IMG/VR virus record: IMGVR_UViG_3300025674_000193
Location: 1 to 33,025 of that record
DNA from: a virus
Direction: 5' to 3' (one strand)
DNA length: 33,025 nucleotides
In this document: piece by piece, positions 23,715-30,271 of the stretch
Numbering within the stretch: the stretch's first letter is position 1
Layout of the letters: each line of letters begins with the position of its first letter
Program-made: the position numbers and the translations under genes
Notes under the pieces: generated by a model
Databases searched by the model: none
Told to the model about the DNA's origin: nothing
Seen by the model: only the letters and a program-made list of their open reading frames with translations

Positions 23715-25135
23715 ATCCAATCTTTTAATTCTTCACCCATTATTTCAGTAGCAATGTTTACTTTGTTACGAAGAGAAGTAACTATTTTTGTATCAATAGT
23801 ATCTTCACAAATAAGATCAATATATGTCATAGGTTTTTCTTGACCAATACGATCTATTCTAGCTTCCGACTGTTGTCTCTTTTCAAGATCATAACCATTA
23901 GAATAATAAATCATTGTTGATGCACCTGTAAGTGTAATACCATAACCTCCTGTTTGAGGTGTGCCTACAATAAATCTAACAGGACTTTCAGGGTCTTGTA
24001 TTTTCTTAATAGCTTTCTGTCTATCATCTGTTGATGTATCACCATAATATGTAACAACTGTATTTTCACCATATTTTTTTGATATAGATTCTACAATTTT
24101 TTTAATATCATATCTGTAATGTGCCCATATAACAGCTTTGCCTTCAACCTCTTCAAGAATATCCATTAGTTGATTAATACGATTGCTTTTTACATCTTGA
24201 ACTACACCATCATTAGATGTGAAATGACCACAAGTTATTTGATGTAATCTCATTAATTGAGTAATTACAGTTGTAGACGAAACTACTTTACCATTTAGAA
24301 ATGCAATAGCTTCTTGTTTCATTTGTTTATAAAGTTTCTTTTGTTCATCAGTTAATTCTACTGTACGTTTTGAATATGTTTTCTTTGGTAAATCTAAACA
24401 ATCATCTTTTAATACACGATATGAAAAAGGTTTTATTTTATCAGATAGTTCAGGTAAGTTTCTATAACCAACAACAAGTTGAATCATTCTACCTGATACA
24501 TTTACTTGTTTAGTAATCGCATATCTAATTTTAAATGTGTAGTAAGATTCATGTCCTAATAAAAAAGGACTTAAAAAATAACATTGTGCAAATAAATCTA
24601 ATGGTGATTTAGTTACAGGCGAACCTGTAAGTATTCTTCTATATTTAGAATTAATACTAATATCTATAATTGCTCTTGTTCTTTTTGCTTGAGGATTTTT
24701 TATAGAAGTTGATTCATCAATTGCCATTATAGTTTTATGAGAAGCTAAAAACTTTTTTGCAAAATCTACACCTTTTTTTGTAGAAAATGCTTCTACATTC
24801 ATAATCAATATATGAAGCTCTGCACCTGTAGAAAACATAGGTTTTAGGTCTGCAGCATCAGGTTTAGTTCTCCATAAGCCAACTTTCTTTTCTATATAAT
24901 CAGGCATATGACTCGGTATTTCAGAGTCAAACCAATTCTTATAAACACCTTTTGGTGCAATAATTAACGCACCATCTATCTTGCCAGCGTTATAAAGCAT
25001 AGCAATGTTATCAATTAATACCTTTGATTTACCTGTTCCCATCTCCATAAAGTACGCAAAAACTTCTTTATCCCATGACATTTCAAGGGCTTTTTTCTGA
25101 TGAGCAAAAGGCTTGCTTTTATATTTATAATGCAT
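23711..25135 (-). CDS. SNF2-family DNA helicase/ATPase
   Basis: This 474-aa protein has the motifs of superfamily 2 SNF2-like ATPases: FAHQKKAL near the N-terminus (Gln13), Walker A MGTGKSK (32-38), DEST at 140-143 (DExx box), TGSPVTKS at 170-177, GYGITLTGAS (motif V) and QSEARIDRIGQ (motif VI, about 422-432). It looks like the compact phage SNF2 helicases that remodel or translocate on duplex DNA in replication or repair. Length is near the minimum for the two RecA-like domains. It stands alone on the minus strand between the structural and replication modules, with its own candidate promoter (TTGACA box at 25190-25185). Which DNA structure it acts on is unknown. Confidence 0.92.
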   Translation of the reverse strand: MHYKYKSKPFAHQKKALEMSWDKEVFAYFMEMGTGKSKVLIDNIAMLYNAGKIDGALIIAPKGVYKNWFDSEIPSHMPDYIEKKVGLWRTKPDAADLKPMFSTGAELHILIMNVEAFSTKKGVDFAKKFLASHKTIMAIDESTSIKNPQAKRTRAIIDISINSKYRRILTGSPVTKSPLDLFAQCYFLSPFLLGHESYYTFKIRYAITKQVNVSGRMIQLVVGYRNLPELSDKIKPFSYRVLKDDCLDLPKKTYSKRTVELTDEQKKLYKQMKQEAIAFLNGKVVSSTTVITQLMRLHQITCGHFTSNDGVVQDVKSNRINQLMDILEEVEGKAVIWAHYRYDIKKIVESISKKYGENTVVTYYGDTSTDDRQKAIKKIQDPESPVRFIVGTPQTGGYGITLTGASTMIYYSNGYDLEKRQQSEARIDRIGQEKPMTYIDLICEDTIDTKIVTSLRNKVNIATEIMGEELKDWI

Positions 25136-25154
25136 AATATATTTTAACTTTCTA

Positions 25155-25183
25155 TTGGAAGCATATATATTATGTGCTATTAA
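25155..25183 (+). promoter_or_regulatory. Candidate promoter for gene at 25207
   Basis: TTGGAA (25155-25160) and TATTAA (25178-25183) are 17 bases apart, with TGC just before the -10 box (extended -10). It lies about 24 bases before the ATG at 25207 in the 71-base gap between divergent genes. Confidence 0.5.
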
Positions 25184-25190
25184 ATGTCAA
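25162..25190 (-). promoter_or_regulatory. Candidate promoter for SNF2 helicase gene
   Basis: On the minus strand a perfect TTGACA (25190-25185) is followed after 17 bases by TATATG (25167-25162), or after 15 bases by TATATA (25169-25164). It overlaps the plus-strand promoter, so the two could not be used at once by separate polymerases, which would tie the two transcripts together. Confidence 0.55.
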
Positions 25191-25206
25191 GAAGGATATA
25201 TTATTA

Positions 25207-25545
25207 ATGTCAAAAGTCTTTGTTATACAAGACATACCAGGAACTAAAGCAGGAGCACCCAAAATAAATATTATTGGGGCGACACAATTTGGACAACTTA
25301 AAGTGTTATTACCTGAAAACTCTCAAATTATTTTGAGTCCAACTTATGTGATAACAACATTAAAACAAAAATTAAAAGATTATACAGAAGAAGATTATTT
25401 ATTATTAACAGGTGACCCAGCAATTATTGGTGTAGCTTGTTCAATAGTTTCTGATATTACAAATGGAAAATATAAATTATTAAAATGGGACAAACAGGAG
25501 AGGAGATACTATCCAGTTGAAATAGATTTATATAACAAAGGTTGA
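25207..25545 (+). CDS. Conserved phage hypothetical protein (112 aa)
   Basis: The start chosen is ATG at 25207, preceded by AAGAAGGA; a longer reading from 25174 would begin MLLNVKKDILL, lie inside the promoter and lack a ribosome binding site. The 112-aa product, MSKVFVIQDIPGTKAGAPKI, contains LLLTGDPAIIGVACSIVSD and KYKLLKWDKQERRYYPVEID, a pattern I know from small proteins near phage replication genes. The YYPVEIDLYN end is typical. It has mixed alpha/beta character with no catalytic motif. Its stop overlaps the TTGACA of the next promoter. Confidence 0.7.
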   Translation: MSKVFVIQDIPGTKAGAPKINIIGATQFGQLKVLLPENSQIILSPTYVITTLKQKLKDYTEEDYLLLTGDPAIIGVACSIVSDITNGKYKLLKWDKQERRYYPVEIDLYNKG

Positions 25546-25569
25546 CAATTAAAAAAAAATAAGTATATA
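25542..25569 (+). promoter_or_regulatory. Strong promoter for the replication operon
   Basis: A perfect TTGACA (25542-25547) is followed after 16 bases by TATATA (25564-25569), the spacer being an A-rich tract of nine A in a row. It lies just before the ribosome binding site (GAAAGG) of the gene at 25586. It is the best sigma70-type match I found in the window and is placed to drive 25586-32130. Confidence 0.7.
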
Positions 25570-25585
25570 GAAAGGTAAGAAAGTT

Positions 25586-26137
25586 ATGACAAAAATTGAT
25601 TTTGAAAATGATAGAATGCAATCTGTTGAGCAAATAGATTCTGCTAAACGATTATCAGATAAAATATTAGAACTAAAAGATTTTGAAGATGAAATTGCAA
25701 ATGCCGAAGAGTCTCTAAAAAAATTAAAAGAAAAAGCAAGAGCAATTTCAAGCATTGAGATTCCAGCTATGATGGATGAAATGCAGATTACAAAATTAAA
25801 GCTAAAGGACGGTGAGGCTGTAGAAATAAAAAAAGTATACGGTGCGTCCATTCCTAAAGATAGACAAGAGGAGGCTTTTACATGGCTTCGTAACAACGGT
25901 CTAGGTGATATTATTAAAAATGATATTACCGTTACCTTTGGTCGTGGCGAAGATAACAAGGCAGCAACATATGCTAACCTTGCACGAGGTCAAGGGTTTG
26001 AACCTGTCCAGAAGATTGGAGTAAACCCAATGACACTCAAGGCACTGGTCAGGGAACGACTTGAATCTGGACAAGACGTTCCTGCCGACCTATTTAAACC
26101 GTTTGAAGGTAACCAAACAAAAATAACAAGACGTTAA
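25586..26137 (+). CDS. Conserved phage replication-module protein
   Basis: This 183-aa protein opens the replication operon behind the promoter at 25542. A coiled-coil N-terminal half (DKILELKDFEDEIANAEESL, KKLKEKARAISSIEIPAMMD) is followed by MQITKLKLKDGEAVEIKK and FTWLRNNGLGDIIKNDITVT, then the characteristic C-terminus VNPMTLKALVRERLESGQ with the final DLFKPF. I recognise this as a widespread phage family usually found beside ssDNA-binding, primase and helicase genes, but its function is not established. The short spacing (18 bases) to the next gene supports co-transcription. A scaffold or DNA-binding role in replication is a guess from context. Confidence 0.7.
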   Translation: MTKIDFENDRMQSVEQIDSAKRLSDKILELKDFEDEIANAEESLKKLKEKARAISSIEIPAMMDEMQITKLKLKDGEAVEIKKVYGASIPKDRQEEAFTWLRNNGLGDIIKNDITVTFGRGEDNKAATYANLARGQGFEPVQKIGVNPMTLKALVRERLESGQDVPADLFKPFEGNQTKITRR

Positions 26138-26155
26138 CTATAGGAGAAACGAGAA

Positions 26156-26878
26156 ATGAGTAACGCGAAACAAATGACAAAGAGAGATGCAAATCTTCCA
26201 TCAGCTTCATTATTTGAAGCAGATGCACAAGCTGGTTTTGAGAATGTGAAGACAGAAAGTCTGGCTCCACCTATCTTAAAACTTTTACAGAACGGTTCAG
26301 CTGAAGCACAGAAACGTAATCAAAATTATGTTGAAGGTGCAGAACCTGGAATGTTCTTAAACACTGTTACGAAACAGTTATACAATGGTGATCAAGGAAT
26401 ACAGGTTATTCCATGTCATTATAAACTAGAATACCAAGAATGGGCAGATTATGGAACAGGTTCAGGTAGACCCGAAATGATTTATCCTGACACTTCGGAT
26501 ATTCTAGAAAAAACTACAAAGGGACCTGATGGTAAAGATAGATTACAAAACGGTAATTACATCTTAACTGTTGGTCAACACTTTGTAATTATTATAGGAG
26601 ACAAAGGTTCTGAAACTGCGATGATATCTATGAGTTCATCTCAAGGTAAAGTCAGCAGAAAATGGAACTCCATGATGAAGTCTATTAGTTTAGATGGTAA
26701 GAATGGTTCATTTACTCCACCATCGTTTAGTCACATTTATAAATTATCTTCTGTATTAAATACAGGTAAAGGTAATCAATGGTACGGCTACAACGTAGAG
26801 AAAGTTGGAATGTTAGAAAATGCTAATATGTATGAACGAGCAAAAAAGTTCTACGAAGGCATTAAAAACAAAGCTTAA
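26156..26878 (+). CDS. Possible ssDNA-binding / replication accessory protein
   Basis: This 240-aa protein follows an AGGAGA ribosome binding site. It has a Lys/Ala N-terminus, a beta-rich middle (KLLQNGSAEAQKRNQNYVEG, AEPGMFLNTVTKQLYNGDQG, IQVIPCHYKLEYQEWADYG) and many strands to the end, with no enzyme motif. Proteins of this pattern are placed by some annotators with ssDNA-binding proteins of phages; the position just upstream of primase fits. I cannot see an obvious OB-fold signature or an acidic C-terminal tail (it ends EGIKNKA), so the assignment is tentative. It may equally be an accessory to recombination. Confidence 0.5.
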   Translation: MSNAKQMTKRDANLPSASLFEADAQAGFENVKTESLAPPILKLLQNGSAEAQKRNQNYVEGAEPGMFLNTVTKQLYNGDQGIQVIPCHYKLEYQEWADYGTGSGRPEMIYPDTSDILEKTTKGPDGKDRLQNGNYILTVGQHFVIIIGDKGSETAMISMSSSQGKVSRKWNSMMKSISLDGKNGSFTPPSFSHIYKLSSVLNTGKGNQWYGYNVEKVGMLENANMYERAKKFYEGIKNKA

Positions 26879-26884
26879 TTATAT

Positions 26885-26906
26885 TGGGCGGTAGTAATGC
26901 CGCCCA
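26885..26906 (+). promoter_or_regulatory. GC-rich hairpin between two replication genes
   Basis: TGGGCGG (26885-26891) pairs with CCGCCCA (26900-26906) around an 8-base loop, in the 46-base gap between the genes at 26156 and 26925. The stem core is the same sequence as in the terminator at 1963, but no T-run follows, so it is more likely a leaky terminator, RNA-processing site or mRNA-stability element that limits primase expression. Confidence 0.6.
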
Positions 26907-26924
26907 TATTAAAATGGAAAGTAA

Positions 26925-28448
26925 ATGGACATACAGAAATTTAAAAAAATATTTGAAGGATCTAGTAATGCTTATGGTCAAACTCGAAAGACAGATGAGT
27001 ATGATGACAGAGGTAAACACAAAACTAAATCAACAATAAAAAAATATCCTGTCACAGAAAAAATGTGGGTAGATCATTTAAATGGTGTTGATCCTGCGTT
27101 AGGTATCATACCCATAAACGAAGATAGTAAATGTAAATGGGCATGTATAGATATAGATGTTTACACTTTAAATCATAAAGAACTTATAGATAAAATTATT
27201 GCAAAGAAACTACCACTAACTGTATTTAGATCTAAATCGGGGGGTGCTCACGTATTTTTATTTACAAAAGAATTTGCACCTGCAGCATTATTTAGAAATA
27301 AATTAAAAGATATTGCAGCAAGCATAGGTTTTGCAAGATCAGAAATATTTCCAAAACAAAATCATATAAAAAAAGAAAGAGGAGATGTAGGTAGTTTTTT
27401 AAATCTTCCTTATCATGATGCAAATCAAACATTGAGGTATGCATTTAAAGAAGATGCTACAGCTATGACACTTGATGAATTTTTTAATCATTATGAAAAA
27501 ATTGTATTAACAGAAGAACAGTTGGTTGCACTAAGTGTAAAAGAAGAAAAAGTAAAAGAAGATGATTTATTAAAAGGATCACCACCATGTCTAAAGATGT
27601 TAGCTAAAGAAGGTATACCTAACGGTAAAAGAAATAATGCTATGTATAACTTTGGTATTTACTGTAAGAAAAGATTTCCTGATACATGGGATACAGAAAT
27701 TTTTGAATACAATAAAAAGTTTTGTCAACCACCTTTAGATAAAAAAGAGATGGATGAATTAATCAAATCAATTACAGGGAAAGAATATCAATACAAATGC
27801 AAAGATGAACCAATAGTTTCTTTTTGTAATTCTAGAAAATGTGTTAGACAAGAATTTGGTGTAGGTGATGACTTTACTCCTGGTTTAGAAATAAAAGAAA
27901 TACAAAAATATACATCAAACCCACCTATCTTTTATGTAACAATAGGTGAAGACATTGTTGAATGTTCTGCTGTTGAATTACATGATCCTGATAAATTTTC
28001 TCTAAAATGTGTAGAGCAAATTAACCAAGCTATGTTACCTGTTGCAAAATTAATATGGAGAAAACAAATCAATAAATTATTACAAAGTGTTATACCTATT
28101 GAAGCTCCAGAAGCTATTAAGACAGACATACAATTAAAAGAATTATTAACTGACTTTATTACAAGAGCAAATGGTAAAAAGATAGAGGACATAAGAAAAG
28201 GTGTTGCATACACAGAAGAAGGCAAAAGTTATTTTAAATTTAAAAGTTTTTGGAATTTTTTACTTAGAAGTAAATCTTGGAATGTAAAATATGAAACTAC
28301 TATGAGAATGTTACAAGTTCTTTTTGGTGCAGAGGAAGAGGTTGCTAAACTAGATAACAAATCAACAAGATATCTTATCGTAGAAAACGTTGAGATAGAT
28401 AAACCAGTTATAAGAAATACAAAAATAAAAGAGGCGCCTTTTGCATAG
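26925..28448 (+). CDS. Archaeo-eukaryotic-type primase (TOTE-like)
   Basis: This 507-aa protein should make primers for the family A polymerase. The catalytic core has WACIDIDVY with the DxD metal-binding pair Asp76/Asp78, LPLTVFRSKSGGAHVFLF with the sxH-type motif (His109), then SEIFPKQNHIKKERGDVGSF and LNLPYHDANQTLRY, as in the AEP family of TOTE-type and phage primases. A helical primase-C-terminal-like region follows (RNNAMYNFGIYCKKRFPDTW), with cysteines 222, 292, 301 and 306 that could bind zinc or an Fe-S cluster. The C-terminal 170 residues are unassigned. It overlaps the UvrD-like helicase gene by 8 bases, suggesting a coupled primase/helicase pair. No DnaG/DnaB-type gene is seen. 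Confidence 0.82.
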   Translation: MDIQKFKKIFEGSSNAYGQTRKTDEYDDRGKHKTKSTIKKYPVTEKMWVDHLNGVDPALGIIPINEDSKCKWACIDIDVYTLNHKELIDKIIAKKLPLTVFRSKSGGAHVFLFTKEFAPAALFRNKLKDIAASIGFARSEIFPKQNHIKKERGDVGSFLNLPYHDANQTLRYAFKEDATAMTLDEFFNHYEKIVLTEEQLVALSVKEEKVKEDDLLKGSPPCLKMLAKEGIPNGKRNNAMYNFGIYCKKRFPDTWDTEIFEYNKKFCQPPLDKKEMDELIKSITGKEYQYKCKDEPIVSFCNSRKCVRQEFGVGDDFTPGLEIKEIQKYTSNPPIFYVTIGEDIVECSAVELHDPDKFSLKCVEQINQAMLPVAKLIWRKQINKLLQSVIPIEAPEAIKTDIQLKELLTDFITRANGKKIEDIRKGVAYTEEGKSYFKFKSFWNFLLRSKSWNVKYETTMRMLQVLFGAEEEVAKLDNKSTRYLIVENVEIDKPVIRNTKIKEAPFA

Positions 28449-29943
28449 AACACTTATAGCAGGTCCTCCAGGTACAGGTAAAACTTTTACTTTAACAAAG
28501 TATCTTGATAAAGAACTTAAAGAACATAAAACAGATCCACAAAAAATTATCTACATATCTTTTAGTAATGCTGCAGCTGATGAAGCAAACAGGAGAATAA
28601 AAAATAATTTATATCACATAGGAACTATGCATTCTTTAGGAACTAAAGAACTTCAAATAAATACTAAAACACAATTATTGAAAGGAAGTAGATGGAATAG
28701 TTTTAAAAATTTTTCACAGATATGTAGAGACATGTCTTTTGAATCCTATGTAAACGAAGCAGGTTATGTAGAATACATGAACCCAAATATGAAAGTAATT
28801 CAATATGCAAGATCTAGAAAACTAGACTTACAACAAGCAGCAATGGATCTAGATATCATACACTTAATTGATATTGGTTTTGTAGAACAGTTAAACAAAG
28901 ACCTTATAAATTTTAAAGATGGAACAGGTATGGTTGAATACTCTGACATGATTTCTCAGTTTGTCGATAAGCGTAAATGTCCTGCTATCGATGTTGTGTT
29001 TCTTGATGAAGCACAAGATCTAAGTCCTCTGCAATGGGATATGTTTTTCTATCTGGAGAGCGTTTCCATTCGTTCTTACATTGCAGGGGATGATGATCAA
29101 ACTATCTATACGTTTCAAGGTGCTAATCCTAAAATATTTATTGACTTAAAAGGAATTGAAGACCCTCAAATTAAATCAAGAAGAGTGCCTAAAAAAATAC
29201 ATAAATTAGCAGAGTCTATATTTCCATATATGTCTGAACGATTAGAAAAGAAATGGGAACCAAGAGATGCAGAAGGAAATGTTTATGAGGATGTTACATT
29301 AGAAGAATTAAATTTTAATTCTGGTAACTGGATGATTTTAGCTAGAACAAATAAAATGTTAGAACCTATAAAAGAATATTTATACGATAATCATTTAAGA
29401 TTTGATGCAAAGAATCAAACTCTTTTACCTAAAGATATGTTAAATGCTTATAGAGTCTGGCATCGTTTACATCAAGGAGCCATTGTAAATAAAGAAGATA
29501 TAAAAGATTTATGGGATTATTTAACTGTTAAACAAGGACACGTTGAAAGAGGTTTTGCTGGAGGAAAATCACTAGAAAATATAACTGGTGTTGATCTTGA
29601 CCAACTAAAATCTGAACACGGGTTGCGAGCGACGGGGAGCTGGGAAACATTAAATTTTCCTGACGCAAGTAAAGACTACATTAGAACGATTCTAAAGAAC
29701 GGTGATGATCTAATGAAACCAGCAAGAATAAAAGTATCTACAATACATGGTGTAAAAGGAGAAGAAGCAGACAATGTTGTTTTGTATACAGACATAGAAA
29801 AAATTATATACGATTCAGCATTAAAAGATCCTGATCCTGAGCATAGATTGTTTTTTGTAGGTATAACAAGAGCAAAAGAAAATCTGTATCTCCCGCAAGC
29901 AACGGGAGACTATCAATATAACATAGGAGGACCAATAGTATGA
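28441..29943 (+). CDS. SF1 UvrD/Rep-like DNA helicase
   Basis: This 500-aa helicase uses a TTG start at 28441, inside the end of the primase gene; an in-frame stop at 28426 and an AGAGG ribosome binding site make this the only sensible start. Motifs in order: GPPGTGKT (8-15, Walker A), YISFSNAAADEANRR (motif Ia), DEAQD (189-193), AGDDDQTIYTFQGA (215-228, motif III), IHGVKGEEADNV (435-446, motif V) and GITRAKENL (474-482, motif VI). It is shorter than E. coli UvrD (720 aa), keeping the core domains. It unwinds DNA with 3'-5' polarity in the family; here it may serve as the replicative or repair helicase. Confidence 0.92.
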   Translation: MHRTLIAGPPGTGKTFTLTKYLDKELKEHKTDPQKIIYISFSNAAADEANRRIKNNLYHIGTMHSLGTKELQINTKTQLLKGSRWNSFKNFSQICRDMSFESYVNEAGYVEYMNPNMKVIQYARSRKLDLQQAAMDLDIIHLIDIGFVEQLNKDLINFKDGTGMVEYSDMISQFVDKRKCPAIDVVFLDEAQDLSPLQWDMFFYLESVSIRSYIAGDDDQTIYTFQGANPKIFIDLKGIEDPQIKSRRVPKKIHKLAESIFPYMSERLEKKWEPRDAEGNVYEDVTLEELNFNSGNWMILARTNKMLEPIKEYLYDNHLRFDAKNQTLLPKDMLNAYRVWHRLHQGAIVNKEDIKDLWDYLTVKQGHVERGFAGGKSLENITGVDLDQLKSEHGLRATGSWETLNFPDASKDYIRTILKNGDDLMKPARIKVSTIHGVKGEEADNVVLYTDIEKIIYDSALKDPDPEHRLFFVGITRAKENLYLPQATGDYQYNIGGPIV

Positions 29944-30191
29944 CAGACGAAAGTATATTTAAAGATCTAGAACCACAAGAAAAACAAATAGGAGGCAAAC
30001 ATTATAAAAATTTTCACATTCAGCCGTACGAGTTTATTTCAAAAAATAATCTCTCTTTCTTCCAGGGCTGTGTTGTAAAATATGTTTGTAGATATTTGCA
30101 AAAGAATGGTGTAGAAGATTTAGAAAAGATAATACATTATTGTGAATTAGAGATTAAGAAATTAAGAGATATGAAAAGGAAGAAAAGATGA
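29940..30191 (+). CDS. DUF3310 protein
   Basis: This 83-aa protein overlaps the helicase gene (ATGA). It carries the DUF3310 pattern IGGKHYKNFHIQPYEFISKN, then FFQGCVVKYVCRYLQKNGVE and DLEKIIHYCELEIKKL. This domain is common in phage nucleotide-metabolism and replication regions and is sometimes named nucleotide-kinase-like on weak grounds. The GGxHY opening and the KYxxRYxxKxGxxDLxK helix are diagnostic. Its end overlaps the 27-aa membrane peptide. Confidence 0.9.
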   Translation: MTDESIFKDLEPQEKQIGGKHYKNFHIQPYEFISKNNLSFFQGCVVKYVCRYLQKNGVEDLEKIIHYCELEIKKLRDMKRKKR

Positions 30192-30271
30192 AATTAGCAA
30201 AAATGGATTTGATAACTATTACAATGTTTACTGCATTGTATTTTTATCAATGGATGGAATTTATTTTATAA
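30188..30271 (+). CDS. 27-aa membrane peptide
   Basis: The ATG at 30188 overlaps the stop of the preceding gene (ATGA) and its TAA overlaps the polymerase ATG (TAATG at 30269-30273), so it exactly bridges two genes. The product has a short polar start (MKLAKMDL) and a single hydrophobic helix (ITITMFTALYFYQWMEFIL). The exact coupling argues for a translated peptide; it might anchor replication at the membrane or simply serve to pass ribosomes to the polymerase. No homologue is known to me. Confidence 0.65.
   Translation: MKLAKMDLITITMFTALYFYQWMEFIL

Noticed and set aside
25174-25206. Longer start for the 112-aa conserved protein
   Set aside because: The ATG at 25174 falls within the candidate promoter and has no ribosome binding site; ATG at 25207 has AAGAAGGA upstream and matches the family start.
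25549-25959. 136-aa Ser/Phe/Ile-rich minus-strand reading frame
   Set aside because: It lies opposite the conserved gene at 25586 and its promoter; the composition is that of an antisense shadow.
30250-30270. Upstream ATG for DNA polymerase
   Set aside because: It lies inside the 27-aa gene; ATG at 30271 is coupled by TAATG and gives a normal exonuclease domain start.
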